From contig NZ_JACIGI010000017.1 in assembly GCF_014197795.1 (NCBI RefSeq), positions 1 to 64,000 on the forward strand: a stretch of DNA of 64,000 nucleotides, read 5' to 3'. The notes under the pieces are model-generated. The model made no database searches. It saw nothing but the letters and a program-made list of their open reading frames with translations, and had not been told where the DNA came from. The position numbers and the translations under genes were made by a program. The stretch comes from Roseospira goensis (GTDB lineage: Bacteria > Pseudomonadota > Alphaproteobacteria > Rhodospirillales > Rhodospirillaceae). Numbering within the stretch: position 1 is the first letter of the stretch; every line of letters begins with the position of its first letter. Shown here in pieces: positions 18,321-27,549 of this stretch.

Positions 18321-18995
18321 ATGCAGGCCAGACCCACCGAAGGGACGGGTGGGGTGATCGACGACATCGAGCGCATCGGCATCGCCACGGTGCTGGGCCT
18401 GATGACGCTGGTCACCTTCGCCAACGTGGTGGCGCGCTATGTCTTCAACTCGAACATCCTGTGGGCCCTGGAGACCACGGTCTTCCTGTTCGCCTGGCTG
18501 ATCCTTCTGGGCGCCTCGCACGGCGTCAAGATTTCGGCGCATATCGGCGTTGACGTGATCCTGAACCTGCTTCCCCCAGGTCTGCGCAGGGCCATGGTGC
18601 TGCTGTCGGTGGGTCTGTGCCTGGTGTTCAGCGGCCTGTTGCTGGTCGGGGCCTGGCAGTACTGGTGGCCGTTCGCCACCACGCGGGCCTGGTTCGAGGT
18701 CAATGACATTCCGATGGTCTTCTTCCCCGATCTGATGGCCGAGCTGTTCAACGAAGGGGAAGAGTACGAGAAGATGCCGCGCTTCATCCCCTACGCGGCC
18801 CTGCCCATCGGCCTGTTGCTGTTGACGCTGCGGTTCCTCCAGGCCGGCTGGCAGATCGCCACAGGGCGCCGGGACATGCTGATCGCCAGCCATGACTCCG
18901 AGAGCGAAGAGATGATGGCCGAGATGAGCCGCGAGGCCGACGCCGGCACGCTGGACCAGGCCTTGCACCCCTCACGCCGGGACGGGGAGCGCTGA
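18321..18995 (+). CDS. dctQ: TRAP transporter small membrane subunit DctQ
   Basis: Small permease subunit with four membrane helices. The start at 18321 is chosen because GGAGGA lies seven bases upstream; the longer reading from 18249 overlaps the leader and lacks a site. In the 224-residue form, helix 1 is IGIATVLGLMTLVTFANVVARYVF, here with the family motif NVVARYVFNSNILWALE. Helix 2 is LFAWLILLGASHGVKISAHIGVD, and the last two flank an inserted loop (~residues 110-150, WWPFATTRAWFEVND to EEYEKMPRF). That loop is longer than in minimal DctQ proteins. It is followed three bases later by dctM. Confidence 0.88.
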   Translation: MQARPTEGTGGVIDDIERIGIATVLGLMTLVTFANVVARYVFNSNILWALETTVFLFAWLILLGASHGVKISAHIGVDVILNLLPPGLRRAMVLLSVGLCLVFSGLLLVGAWQYWWPFATTRAWFEVNDIPMVFFPDLMAELFNEGEEYEKMPRFIPYAALPIGLLLLTLRFLQAGWQIATGRRDMLIASHDSESEEMMAEMSREADAGTLDQALHPSRRDGER

Positions 18996-18998
18996 GCC

Positions 18999-20363
18999 AT
19001 GTCCGTCGTCCTTCTCTTCGTCATGGTGATCGGCTTCATGCTGCTGGGCGTGCCGGTCGCCGTCTCCCTGGGCCTGTCGAGCACCATCTTCCTGCTGGTC
19101 TATTCGGAGGCCTCGCTCGGCTCCATCGCCCAAACGCTGTTCAGCGCCTTCGACGGCCACTACACCCTGCTGGCCATCCCGTTCTTCGTGCTCGCCTCGG
19201 CCTTCATGTCGACCGGCGGCGTGGCGCGACGCATCATCCGCTTCGCCATCGCCTGTGTCGGCCATTTCAAGGGCGGTCTGGCCATGGCCTGCGTGTTCGC
19301 CTGCACGCTGTTCGCCGCCCTGTCGGGGTCGTCGCCCGCCACCGTGATCGCCATCGGCACCATCGTCATCGCCGGCATGCGCGAGGTGGGCTATACGCGC
19401 GACTTCGCCGCCGGCGTCATCGCGAACGCCGGCACACTGGGGATCCTGATTCCGCCGTCCATCGTCATGGTGGTCTATGCCGCGTCGGTCGATGTGTCGG
19501 TGGGGCGCATGTTCCTGGCCGGCGTCATCCCGGGGCTGATCGAAGGCCTGATGCTGATGACCGGCATCTACATCATCGCGCGCATCCGCAATCTGCCGTC
19601 GCAGGACTGGGCGGGATGGCGCGAGATCCTGGCCTCGGCCTGGGACGCGCTGTGGGGTCTGTTCCTGATCATCATCATCCTCGGCGGCATCTACGGCGGT
19701 GTCTTCACGCCCACGGAGGCCGCCGCCGTCGCGGCGGTGTATGCCTTCCTGATCGCCCACTTCGTCTACCGCGACATGGGGCCGTTCAAGGACGGGCTCG
19801 GCCGGCTGTCGCTGGTCCCGGTCAAGGCGCTCAGCGTGCTGTGGCACAAGGACACCCAGCATGCGCTGTACGAGGCCGGCAAGCTGACCATCATGCTGAT
19901 GTTCATCATCGCCAATGCCTTGATCCTGAAGCATGTGCTGACCGAGGAACGGATCCCGCAGATGATCGCGGAGGCGATGCTGGGCGCCGGCCTGGGCCCG
20001 ATCCTGTTCCTGGTCATCGTGAACATCATCCTGCTGATCGGCGGCCAGTTCATGGAACCGTCGGGCCTGATCGTCATCGTCGCCCCGCTGGTCTTCCCGA
20101 TCGCCATTGAACTGGGGATCGACCCCATCCACCTGGGGATCATTATGGTGGTGAACATGGAAATCGGCATGATCACCCCGCCGGTGGGGCTCAACCTGTT
20201 CGTCACCTCGGGGGTGGCGAACATGCCCATGCTCGACGTGGTCCGGGCACAGCTCCCGTTCCTGATCATCTCGTTCATCTTCCTCATCCTGATCACCTAC
20301 TTTCCGGTGCTCTCCACGTGGCTGCCGACCACCCTGATGGGACCGGAGTTGATCACGCAATGA
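18999..20363 (+). CDS. dctM: TRAP transporter large membrane subunit DctM
   Basis: The 454-residue ion-coupled carrier subunit. It is hydrophobic throughout and carries family hallmarks: GFMLLGVPVAVSLGLSS at the start, FFVLASAFMSTGGVARRII, the CTLFAALSGSSPATVIAIG hairpin, GTLGILIPPSIVMVVYA and GGIYGGVFTPTEAAAVAA, with a final VGLNLFVTSG. It has GGGGAGC as ribosome-binding site. An insert at residues ~250-290 (YRDMGPFKDG to LWHKDTQHALYEAG) fits the longer DctM subtype. Its stop overlaps the start of the BON-domain gene by ATGA. Confidence 0.93.
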   Translation: MSVVLLFVMVIGFMLLGVPVAVSLGLSSTIFLLVYSEASLGSIAQTLFSAFDGHYTLLAIPFFVLASAFMSTGGVARRIIRFAIACVGHFKGGLAMACVFACTLFAALSGSSPATVIAIGTIVIAGMREVGYTRDFAAGVIANAGTLGILIPPSIVMVVYAASVDVSVGRMFLAGVIPGLIEGLMLMTGIYIIARIRNLPSQDWAGWREILASAWDALWGLFLIIIILGGIYGGVFTPTEAAAVAAVYAFLIAHFVYRDMGPFKDGLGRLSLVPVKALSVLWHKDTQHALYEAGKLTIMLMFIIANALILKHVLTEERIPQMIAEAMLGAGLGPILFLVIVNIILLIGGQFMEPSGLIVIVAPLVFPIAIELGIDPIHLGIIMVVNMEIGMITPPVGLNLFVTSGVANMPMLDVVRAQLPFLIISFIFLILITYFPVLSTWLPTTLMGPELITQ

Positions 20364-21004
20364 TGCGGCGATGGGGCAGGGGGGCGGTGCCGCTGCTGGC
20401 GGCGGCCCTGACCCCGGCCCTGGTGGCCGGGTGCAGCCCGGTCGGCATGGCGGTCGGCGCCGGCGCGGTGGCCGCCACCGCCGCGTCGGAGGAACGCGGC
20501 CTGGGGGGCGTGGTGGACGACGCCGCCATCCAGGCCGAGATCAACCGGCTGTGGCTGGAGCACGATCTGGATCTGTTGCGGCGCGTCGACATGACGGTGC
20601 GCGAGGGGCAGGTGCTGTTGACCGGGGCGGTCGCGGCGCCGCGCACCCGGGTGGACGCGGTGCGGCTGGCCTGGCGGGCGCGCGGGGTCAAGGCGGTCAT
20701 CAACGAAATCGAGATCGACGAGGGCGCCACCGTGGTCGATCAGGCCGCGGACGCCGCCATCGCCCAGAAGATCGAGGCGCGGCTTCTGTTCGACCGCAAG
20801 GTGCGGTCGATCAACTATACCGTCGATGTGGTGAACGGCACCGTCTACCTGCTCGGTGTGGCGCAGAGCCGGGAAGCCCTCGACCGGGCCATCGCCTATG
20901 CGCGGGATACCCGGGGTGTACGCCGCGTCGTCAGCCACGTGCGCATCAAGGGCGAGGACGCGCCCGCCGGAACCGGCGCCGACCCCTCGGCACCGATGCT
21001 CTGA
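20360..21004 (+). CDS. BON-domain lipoprotein
   Basis: A 214-residue lipoprotein. A short signal peptide ends in the lipobox LVAGC, so Cys about 27 would be lipidated. Two BON domains follow: residues ~65-125 (VDMTVREGQVLLTGAV, then ARGVKAVINEIEI) and ~140-205 (RSINYTVDVVNGTVYLLGVA, then GVRRVVSHVRI). BON proteins such as OsmY and DolP bind phospholipids and help maintain the outer membrane. It overlaps dctM by ATGA and may be co-transcribed with it. No link to transport is known, so this may be only shared transcription. A hairpin terminator follows at 21017. Confidence 0.85.
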   Translation: MMRRWGRGAVPLLAAALTPALVAGCSPVGMAVGAGAVAATAASEERGLGGVVDDAAIQAEINRLWLEHDLDLLRRVDMTVREGQVLLTGAVAAPRTRVDAVRLAWRARGVKAVINEIEIDEGATVVDQAADAAIAQKIEARLLFDRKVRSINYTVDVVNGTVYLLGVAQSREALDRAIAYARDTRGVRRVVSHVRIKGEDAPAGTGADPSAPML

Positions 21005-21016
21005 GGGGCGCGAACC

Positions 21017-21040
21017 GGTTCCACGCCGGAGCGTGGGACC
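21017..21040 (+). terminator. Hairpin terminator after the TRAP/BON operon
   Basis: GGTTCCACGC (21017-21026) pairs with GCGTGGGACC (21031-21040) around loop CGGA, with one G-U pair. It lies 12 bases after the BON-gene stop and before the convergent thpR. Confidence 0.6.
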
Positions 21041-21102
21041 GAGAAAGGGGGCTCGCGCCCACGCTCCCGTGGGGGCGCCGGTCTTGGGATGACACGGTGC
21101 GA

Positions 21103-21639
21103 TCAGCGCAAAGGATAGCGGGCCAGCGGCGTGTACTGGGCGCCGTCGCGCGTCAGGTGACTCTCGAAGAGCACCACCGCCTCGGCCGTGAACGGCGGAA
21201 AGGCGCGGTCGTTGTGGGCGCCGATGAAGCCCGCCAGCCGCGTCGGATCCGGGTTGCGCAGGCGGGCGAGGGTGACATGCGGCGTGAACTTGCGGCCCTC
21301 CGGCGGGAAGCCGGCGCGCACCGCGGCCCCCTCGACCCGTTGCTGTAGGGTCAGCAGGGCCGGGTCCTTCGCCGCCGCCACCCACACCGCCGTGACCTTG
21401 CGGCCCTGGCCGAAGGTGCCGATGCCCTGCAGGTGGACCGGCGCGGGTGGCCCGCGCAGGGTTGCCAGCTCGGCGTCCAGGTCCTCCGCCTGGGCCGGGT
21501 CGGTCTCGCCCAGGAAGCGCAGCGTCAGATGCAGGTTGTCGGCCTCGACCCAGCGCGCCCCGGGCAGGCCGATGGCCAGGGCGGCCAGCGTCTGGCGCAA
21601 GTCGTCCGGTGGTTCGATGCCGAGGAACAGGCGCATCAC
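21103..21639 (-). CDS. thpR: RNA 2',3'-cyclic phosphodiesterase (LigT/ThpR family)
   Basis: A 2H phosphoesterase that opens 2',3'-cyclic phosphates on RNA. The 178-residue protein has both catalytic HxT/S motifs: HLTLRFLGE near residue 43 and HVTLARLRN near residue 126, plus the start MMRLFLGIEPPDDLRQ. The in vivo substrate of bacterial members is uncertain. Its start overlaps the stop of the TesA-like esterase by four bases, so the two are co-transcribed. Confidence 0.9.
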   Translation of the reverse strand: MMRLFLGIEPPDDLRQTLAALAIGLPGARWVEADNLHLTLRFLGETDPAQAEDLDAELATLRGPPAPVHLQGIGTFGQGRKVTAVWVAAAKDPALLTLQQRVEGAAVRAGFPPEGRKFTPHVTLARLRNPDPTRLAGFIGAHNDRAFPPFTAEAVVLFESHLTRDGAQYTPLARYPLR

Positions 21640-22433
21640 TCCACCCGATCCAGCAGGGCCTCGACCTGGGGCAGGATGCCCTCGACCATCACCGCGACGC
21701 CGTCGGCGGTGGGGTGGATGCCGTCGGGCTGGTTGAGCGCCGGATCGGCGGCCACGCCCTCCAGGAAGAACGGATAGAGCAGGGCGCCGGTTTCCTCCGC
21801 CACGTCGGGAAAGACGCTGTTGAACGCCTGGCCGTAGTCGCGGCCCAGGTTGGGCGGCGCCTTCATGCCGGCGATCAGGACCGGGATGCCCGCGTCCTGG
21901 AACCGCGTCACGATGGCGGTCAGGTTGGCGCGCGTGTCCGCGGGATCGAGCCCGCGCAGCCCGTCGTTGCCGCCCAGCGCCACGATGGCGGCGTCCGGAT
22001 CCTGGGCCAGCACCCAGTCCAGCCGCGCCCGCCCGCCGGCGGTGGTGTCGCCCGAGACGCCCCCGTTCAGGACCGTGACATCGTGGCCGCGGTCGCGCAG
22101 GGCCTGTTCGAGCTGCACCGGGAACGCGGCCTCCTGGGGCAGGTTGTAGCCGGCCGTCAGGCTGTCCCCGAACGCCAGCAGGCGCACCGTGTCGGCCCAG
22201 GCCGGTCCCGGCCGGCCGATCAGCCCGGCCAGAAGCACGAGCGCGACCGCCAGGCCGCCGGCGCGCGCCCGCCGCGCGTTGATCCCGGGGTTATGGAGCC
22301 CATATGCCGGCTGTGCGTTTCCGGTATGGGTGGCGTCCTGAGCCGCCCCGCCGCGTGATCGGCGCGCGGGCGGGCGCACGTATACCGTCTTGCCCGGACC
22401 CGTTTTCCGCTGACGAAGGACTGCCAGGACCAT
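21636..22433 (-). CDS. TesA-like GDSL/SGNH arylesterase (start uncertain)
   Basis: A periplasmic SGNH hydrolase related to TesA, a lysophospholipase and thioesterase. Block I is LLAFGDSLTAGYNL (catalytic Ser), block II has NGGVSGDTT, block III GGNDGLRG, and block V has the Asp/His pair in PDGIHPTADG. The mature enzyme is about 180 residues. A signal peptide (AGGLAVALVLLAGLIGRPGPAWA) precedes it. The start is a problem: the nearest in-frame ATG (22433) gives a 45-residue basic extension and touches the divergent ABC gene start at 22432. A later, non-standard start near 22283 would free about 150 bases for a shared promoter. TesA beside YbbA/YbbP is a conserved arrangement. Confidence 0.85.
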   Translation of the reverse strand: MVLAVLRQRKTGPGKTVYVRPPARRSRGGAAQDATHTGNAQPAYGLHNPGINARRARAGGLAVALVLLAGLIGRPGPAWADTVRLLAFGDSLTAGYNLPQEAAFPVQLEQALRDRGHDVTVLNGGVSGDTTAGGRARLDWVLAQDPDAAIVALGGNDGLRGLDPADTRANLTAIVTRFQDAGIPVLIAGMKAPPNLGRDYGQAFNSVFPDVAEETGALLYPFFLEGVAADPALNQPDGIHPTADGVAVMVEGILPQVEALLDRVE

Positions 22434-23142
22434 GAGCCACTCCCCGACGCCGCCGACCATCCGCCTGCGCGGCCTGGACCTGACCCTGACGGGTCCGGCC
22501 GGCGCGGTCAACATTCTGCGGGGTGTCGACCTGACCGTGGATCAGGGCGCGGCGGTCGGCGTCGTCGGCCCGTCCGGGGCCGGCAAGTCCAGCCTGCTGA
22601 TGGTCATCGCCGGACTGCAACGACCCACCGCGGGCGCCGTGACGGTCGCCGGGCACGATCTGGGCGCGATGGACGAGGACGCGCTGGCGCGCTGGCGGCG
22701 CGCGCACGTCGGCGTGGTGTTCCAGGGCTTCCACCTGATTCCGACCATGACGGCGGAGGAGAACGTGGCCGTGCCGCTGGAGTTCGCCGGCCGCCGGGAT
22801 GCCTTCGACGTCGCCCGCGGTCAGCTTGAGGCGGTCGGTCTGGGACACCGCCTCGGCCATTACCCGGGGCAGCTCTCCGGCGGCGAGCAGCAGCGTGTGG
22901 CGCTGGCGCGGGCCTTCGCGCCCGGCCCCCGCCTGCTGCTGGCCGATGAGCCGACCGGCAACCTCGACGGCGAGACCGGCGCGCTTGTCATGGACCTGCT
23001 GTTCCGCCTGCACGCCGAACAGAACACCACCCTGATGCTCATCACGCATGACCTGGCCCTGGCACGGCGCTGCGACCGGACCATCCGCATCGAGGACGGC
23101 CGCCTGACGGATTCGGGCGCGAGCCGGGCGGCGGCGGAATGA
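22432..23142 (+). CDS. ABC transporter ATP-binding protein, YbbA/LolD-like
   Basis: A 236-residue ATPase of the LolD/MacB group. It has Walker A GPSGAGKSS near residue 46, the Q-loop segment GVVFQGFHLIPTMTAEENV, signature LSGGEQQR, Walker B LLLADEPTGNLD and the H-loop ITHDLALA. These ATPases drive mechanotransmission rather than classical transport. It overlaps the large permease by ATGA and diverges from the TesA-like gene, matching the tesA/ybbA/ybbP layout of other proteobacteria, where the role is linked to lipid or cell-envelope maintenance. Confidence 0.9.
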   Translation: MSHSPTPPTIRLRGLDLTLTGPAGAVNILRGVDLTVDQGAAVGVVGPSGAGKSSLLMVIAGLQRPTAGAVTVAGHDLGAMDEDALARWRRAHVGVVFQGFHLIPTMTAEENVAVPLEFAGRRDAFDVARGQLEAVGLGHRLGHYPGQLSGGEQQRVALARAFAPGPRLLLADEPTGNLDGETGALVMDLLFRLHAEQNTTLMLITHDLALARRCDRTIRIEDGRLTDSGASRAAAE

Positions 23143-25673
23143 GCGGCGCGCTGCCCCTCTCGGTCCGGTTGGCGCTGCGCGAGATGCGCGGTGGCTTGGC
23201 CGGGTTCCGTGTCCTGGTCGCCTGCCTGGCGCTGGGGGTGTTCGCCATCGCCGCCGCCGGCTCGCTGAACCGGGCCATCCAGGCCGGCCTGGAAGCCGAC
23301 GCCCAGGCCCTGCTCGGCGGCGATCTGGAGGTGGAGCGGCGCTATCAGCCGCCCGACGCCGAGCAGATGGCGCTGATGCGCGCGGTCGCCACGGTCGCCG
23401 AGACCGTGGACATGCGCGCGATGGCGATTGCGCCGGGGCCGGACGGGGCGCGGGCGCTGGTGGAGCTGAAGGCCGTGGGCGACGGCTACCCGCTCTACGG
23501 CCGCATGGTCCTTTCGGGCGGCGGGGCGCTGGCCGACGCGCTGGCCGAACGCGAGGGCACCTGGGGCGCCGTGGCGGATCCGAACCTGCTCGACCGCCTG
23601 GGGCTGTCGGTGGGCGACCGCCTGCGCATCGGCGAGGCCACGGTGCGGGTGCGCGACAGCATCGTGCGCGAGCCGGACCGGGTGGCGAGCATGTTCACGC
23701 TCGGGCCGCGCCTGATGATTCACCGCGACGCGCTGCCGGCTACCGAGCTGATCCAGCCCGGCAGCCTGGTGACCTTCGACACCCTGTTGCGTGCCGACCA
23801 GGGCGTGACGCCGGCCGAGATCCGGACCCGTCTGACCGACGCCTTCCCCGACGCCGGGTGGCGCCTGCGCGGCACCGACCAGGCCGCGCCCGGCCTGACC
23901 CGGTTCCTTGAGAACCTGACCCTGTACCTGACCCTGGTCGGGCTGACGTCGCTGTTGGTGGGCGGCATCGGGGTGGCGAACGCGACCCGCGCCTATCTGC
24001 AGGGTCGCATGACCACCATCGCCACGCTGAAGTGCCTGGGGGCGCCGGCGGGCGTGATCTTCCGTATCTACTTCATCCAGATCGGGTTGCTCGCGCTGCT
24101 GGGCATCCTGCTTGGCGTCACCGCCGGCGTGGCGGCGCCGTTCCTGGCCCAGGCGGTGGCCGGGGACTGGCTGCCGGTGCGGCTGCGGGTGGCGGTCTAC
24201 GCCGAGCCGGCGCTGCTGGCGCTGGCGAGCGGCGCGCTGGTGGCGTTGGTGTTCGCGGTCTGGCCGCTGGCGCGGGCGCGCGATATCCCGGCGCTGGCGA
24301 TCTTCAAGGGCGCCCTGGCCGAGGCCGGCGGCTGGCCGCGGCGGCGCTATCTGGTGCTGCTGGGGGGGGCGCTCGCGGCGTTGGTGGCGCTGACCATCCT
24401 GACCGCCGTCGATCCGCGCTTCGCCGCCGTGTTCGTCGCCGGGGCGGCGCTGTCCATGGCGCTGTTCGGGCTGGCGGCGCTGGCGGTGCGCGACCTGGCC
24501 CGCCGCGCCGGGCGGTTGGCGCGCGGCCGGCCGGGCCTGCGGCTGGCGCTGGCCAACCTGCACCGGCCGGGGGCCGCCACCGGCTCGGTGGTGCTGTCGC
24601 TGGGTCTGGGGCTGTCGGTCCTGGTGATCGTGGCGCTGATCCAGGGCAACCTCAACCGCCAGATCGACGAGCGCCTGCCGGCGGAGGCGCCGTCGTTCTT
24701 CTTCATCGACATTCAGCCGCCGCAGCTCGACGGCTTCAAGGCGGTGCTGGCCGAAACCGAGGGGGTGGGGCGCACCGCCTTCGCCGACATGGTGCGCGGC
24801 CGCATCACCGCGCTCGACGGGGTGCCGGCGGCCGAGGCCGAGGTCCACCCCGACGCCCGGTGGGCGCTGCGCGGTGATCGCGGCTTCACCACGGGGGACG
24901 CCGCGCCGGAGGACGCCGAGATCGTGCGCGGGGCCTGGTGGCCGGCGGACTACGACGGCCCACCGCTGTTCTCCCTGACCGAGGAACTGGCGCAGGGCTT
25001 CGGCCTCGACATCGGCGACACGCTGACGGTCAACATTCTGGGCCGCGAGATCACGGGCGAGGTGGCGAACACCCGCAAGGTCGACTGGGGCTCGTTGCGC
25101 ATCAACTTCACCTTCATGGTCTCGCCCAGCGCGCTGGCCGGGGCGCCGCGCACCTGGATCGCCACGGTGCGGGTCGACGAGGCCCATGAAACCGCCCTCG
25201 AACGCGCCGTCACCGATGTCTTCCCCAATGTCTCCGCGATCCGGGTGAAGGGGGCCCTGGAGACGGTGCGTGGGATCCTGGATACCGCGGCGCGCGCCAT
25301 CACCGCCACCGCCGCCGTGACCCTGGTGGCCGGCGCCCTGGTGCTGGCCGGGGCCTTCGCCGCCGGGCATGGGCGGCGGGTCTACGAGGCGGTGGTGCTG
25401 AAGGTGGTGGGGGCGACGCGGGGCGCGCTGCTGCGCGGCTACCTGCTGGAATACGGCCTGCTGGGGCTGGCGACCGGGCTGATCGCGGCCGCCGTGGGCA
25501 CCGTCGCGGCCTGGGCGGTGGTGGTGTTCGTCATGGATGCCGGCTGGGTGTTCCTGCCGGACGTGGTGCTGGGGACGGTGGTTGCCTGCGTGCTGGTCAC
25601 GTTGGCGGCCGGCTACCTGGGGACGTGGCGGGCGCTGGGCGGACAGGCGGCCCCCTACCTGCGCAACGAGTAG
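23139..25673 (+). CDS. ABC transporter permease, YbbP-like (double FtsX)
   Basis: An 844-residue permease of the MacB/FtsX superfamily with ten predicted membrane helices. There is an N-terminal helix (LVACLALGVFAIAAAGSL), a first periplasmic domain (~40-245), an FtsX block of three helices (~265-405, with the GGIGVANATRAYLQGRMTTI segment), two central helices (~410-460), a second periplasmic domain (~515-705) and a final FtsX block (~715-835) ending GTWRALGGQAAPYLRNE. This is the size and layout of YbbP. It pairs with the ATPase encoded just upstream. Confidence 0.9.
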   Translation: MSGALPLSVRLALREMRGGLAGFRVLVACLALGVFAIAAAGSLNRAIQAGLEADAQALLGGDLEVERRYQPPDAEQMALMRAVATVAETVDMRAMAIAPGPDGARALVELKAVGDGYPLYGRMVLSGGGALADALAEREGTWGAVADPNLLDRLGLSVGDRLRIGEATVRVRDSIVREPDRVASMFTLGPRLMIHRDALPATELIQPGSLVTFDTLLRADQGVTPAEIRTRLTDAFPDAGWRLRGTDQAAPGLTRFLENLTLYLTLVGLTSLLVGGIGVANATRAYLQGRMTTIATLKCLGAPAGVIFRIYFIQIGLLALLGILLGVTAGVAAPFLAQAVAGDWLPVRLRVAVYAEPALLALASGALVALVFAVWPLARARDIPALAIFKGALAEAGGWPRRRYLVLLGGALAALVALTILTAVDPRFAAVFVAGAALSMALFGLAALAVRDLARRAGRLARGRPGLRLALANLHRPGAATGSVVLSLGLGLSVLVIVALIQGNLNRQIDERLPAEAPSFFFIDIQPPQLDGFKAVLAETEGVGRTAFADMVRGRITALDGVPAAEAEVHPDARWALRGDRGFTTGDAAPEDAEIVRGAWWPADYDGPPLFSLTEELAQGFGLDIGDTLTVNILGREITGEVANTRKVDWGSLRINFTFMVSPSALAGAPRTWIATVRVDEAHETALERAVTDVFPNVSAIRVKGALETVRGILDTAARAITATAAVTLVAGALVLAGAFAAGHGRRVYEAVVLKVVGATRGALLRGYLLEYGLLGLATGLIAAAVGTVAAWAVVVFVMDAGWVFLPDVVLGTVVACVLVTLAAGYLGTWRALGGQAAPYLRNE

Positions 25674-25682
25674 GGGCGGCCC

Positions 25683-26834
25683 TCAGGCCCGCCGCAGCAC
25701 CAGCGCGAGCAGGCCCAGCACCGCCAGCGGCCCCAGTTGAAGGCCGGTGGCCTCGGCCAGGGGCGCCAGCAGCAGCGGCGCACTCCAGATCACCGCCAGT
25801 GCGGCGCGTTCGCCCGCGCGCCACCCCGTCCGTGTGGCGTCCAGGGCGACCAGGCCGAGCGGCAACGCCAGCAGCACCAGATCGTGATCATTGACGTGCG
25901 GCGGCACCAGCAAGAGGGCGCAGATCGTCGCCGCGAGGGTCATCGGCGCGGCGGGGCGGCATGCCCAGAGCCAGGTTGCCACCGCCGCGCCGATCAGCGC
26001 GGTCATCGCCTGGCCGGCATAGGCGACCGCCACGGGCGCCCCGGTCAGGCGCAGCGCGGCGAAGGCGCTCGGCATCTTGTCCCAGGGAACGGCCCCCGTT
26101 TCGAGCAGGGCAGTGGTCTGGCCCAGGTGTCGGAGGAAGGCCGACCATGGATCGGGACCCAGGACGAGCAGGCTCAGGGCGATGAGGCCGGCCACGACGG
26201 CGGTCGCCGCGGCGAGGGTGCGCCACTGTCGGCCGGCCAGCAGGGCGAGCGGGATCACCAGCCCCAGGTGGGGCTTGAAACAGGCAAGTCCGATCAGCCC
26301 GCCAGCCAGCAGCGGACGCCGGGGCACCAGCCACAGGCCGCCGCCGAGCAGAGCCAGGCTGAAGACTCCCGTCTGACCCTGAAGCAGGTTCACGAAAGCC
26401 GCCGGGAACGCCAGCGCGAGCATCACCGCCAGCGTACTCCGCATGAGTGGGCGCAGCGCCGTCAAATAGGCCGCCAGCCCCAGCCCGCTCCACACCGCCA
26501 GGGCCCAGGCCCAAGGCAGCAGGCCCAGCGGCATCAGCAGGAGCTGGAACACCGGGGGATAGGAGAAGACATAGCCGAGGGTGACCTCCGGGAGGGCCTG
26601 GCGGCCGGCCTCGAACAGGTGACCGATGTCCCAGGCCGCCGCAGGCTCGCCCGCCACGGCGAGGCGGGCGGCGCTCCAGAAGGCGAGGAAATCGTTGCCC
26701 AACGGCCGTCCGAGCGGGTCGAGGCCGTCGGGAGACACCGCCACAAACACCACCAGTGTGACCGCGTACAGCACCAGCACGATCCGCATGTAGGCCGAGA
26801 CGCGCTGCGCGTTGAGCCAGGGGGGGCGTGTCAT
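25683..26834 (-). CDS. DUF2029/GT87-like polytopic membrane glycosyltransferase
   Basis: A 383-residue membrane protein with about ten helices. After the first helix (IVLVLYAVTLVVFVAVSPDG) come the features of the GT87/DUF2029 group: RPLGNDFLAFWSAARLAVAG, a short acidic segment before AWDIGHLFEAG, then VFSYPPVFQLLLMPLG. These enzymes use polyprenyl-phospho-mannose or similar donors to add sugars outside the membrane. The best-known members are mycobacterial mannosyl- and arabinosyl-type transferases. The start at 26834 has GGAA upstream; longer readings run into non-conserved sequence. It is convergent with the YbbP gene, with only nine bases between stops. Substrate unknown. Confidence 0.75.
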   Translation of the reverse strand: MTRPPWLNAQRVSAYMRIVLVLYAVTLVVFVAVSPDGLDPLGRPLGNDFLAFWSAARLAVAGEPAAAWDIGHLFEAGRQALPEVTLGYVFSYPPVFQLLLMPLGLLPWAWALAVWSGLGLAAYLTALRPLMRSTLAVMLALAFPAAFVNLLQGQTGVFSLALLGGGLWLVPRRPLLAGGLIGLACFKPHLGLVIPLALLAGRQWRTLAAATAVVAGLIALSLLVLGPDPWSAFLRHLGQTTALLETGAVPWDKMPSAFAALRLTGAPVAVAYAGQAMTALIGAAVATWLWACRPAAPMTLAATICALLLVPPHVNDHDLVLLALPLGLVALDATRTGWRAGERAALAVIWSAPLLLAPLAEATGLQLGPLAVLGLLALVLRRA

Positions 26835-26994
26835 CGGGATTCCGGTCTTCGTCTGGTCGGCGGCGTGTTGGCGCGATCCGTCGCGTGTCGTGGCGAGGAT
26901 GGTGGCTCCCCGCCGGTACGGCAACCCGTATCCCTTGACGGCGCGGTCCGCACCGGTGCCAATACGGGGGTTGGCCCTCCGCCCGGTATGGTCC

Positions 26995-27549
26995 ATGGCT
27001 GCCTTGATCCGTCTGTACGTCGCCGTCACCCTGGATGGGTTCCTCGCCTCGCCCGATGGCGGGGTGGAGTGGCTCGCCCCCTTCGACGACCAGGATTTCG
27101 GCTACGCGGCGTTCTACGAGCGGGTCGGGCTGCTCATCATGGGCCGCGAGACCTACGACCAGACCCTCTCGTTCGGCCCCTGGCCGTACGGCGCCCGGAC
27201 CTGTCGCGTGCTGACCAGCCGGCCGCTGGGCCGTGACGCCCCGCCCGGCGTGGCGCGCTGGGACGGCAACACTGCCGGCCTGATCCGGGCGGCGCGCGGG
27301 CACGACGACGGCGACGTGTGGGTCGTGGGCGGGGCGCGCACCATCGGGTTGTTCCTGCGCCACGGCGTGGTCGATCAGATTGACATGTTCGTGATGCCGG
27401 TGTGGTTGGGTCGCGGCCTCAGGCTGTTTCCGGAGACGCCGCCGCGTCTGCTGCCGACCCTGGTGCGCACCCAGAAGCACGCCAGCGGGGTGGTGCAGCT
27501 CACCTACCGCACCCGGCCGCCGTTCACCGTCACCGCGGCGCCGGGGTGA
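26995..27549 (+). CDS. Dihydrofolate-reductase-fold protein (RibD C-terminal family)
   Basis: A 184-residue protein of the RibD C-terminal/DHFR-like family. It starts IRLYVAVTLDGFLASPDGGV and has LLIMGRETYDQTLSFGPWPY, LTSRPLG, and the NADPH-binding loop VWVVGGARTIGLFLRHGVVD. It then gives IDMFVMPVWLGRGLRLF. Such proteins are often annotated as dihydrofolate reductase, but most are uncharacterised NADPH-dependent reductases. The ATG at 26995 is preferred because homologous sequence begins there. Its stop codon is the first TGA of a G-rich tandem repeat. Confidence 0.85.
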   Translation: MAALIRLYVAVTLDGFLASPDGGVEWLAPFDDQDFGYAAFYERVGLLIMGRETYDQTLSFGPWPYGARTCRVLTSRPLGRDAPPGVARWDGNTAGLIRAARGHDDGDVWVVGGARTIGLFLRHGVVDQIDMFVMPVWLGRGLRLFPETPPRLLPTLVRTQKHASGVVQLTYRTRPPFTVTAAPG

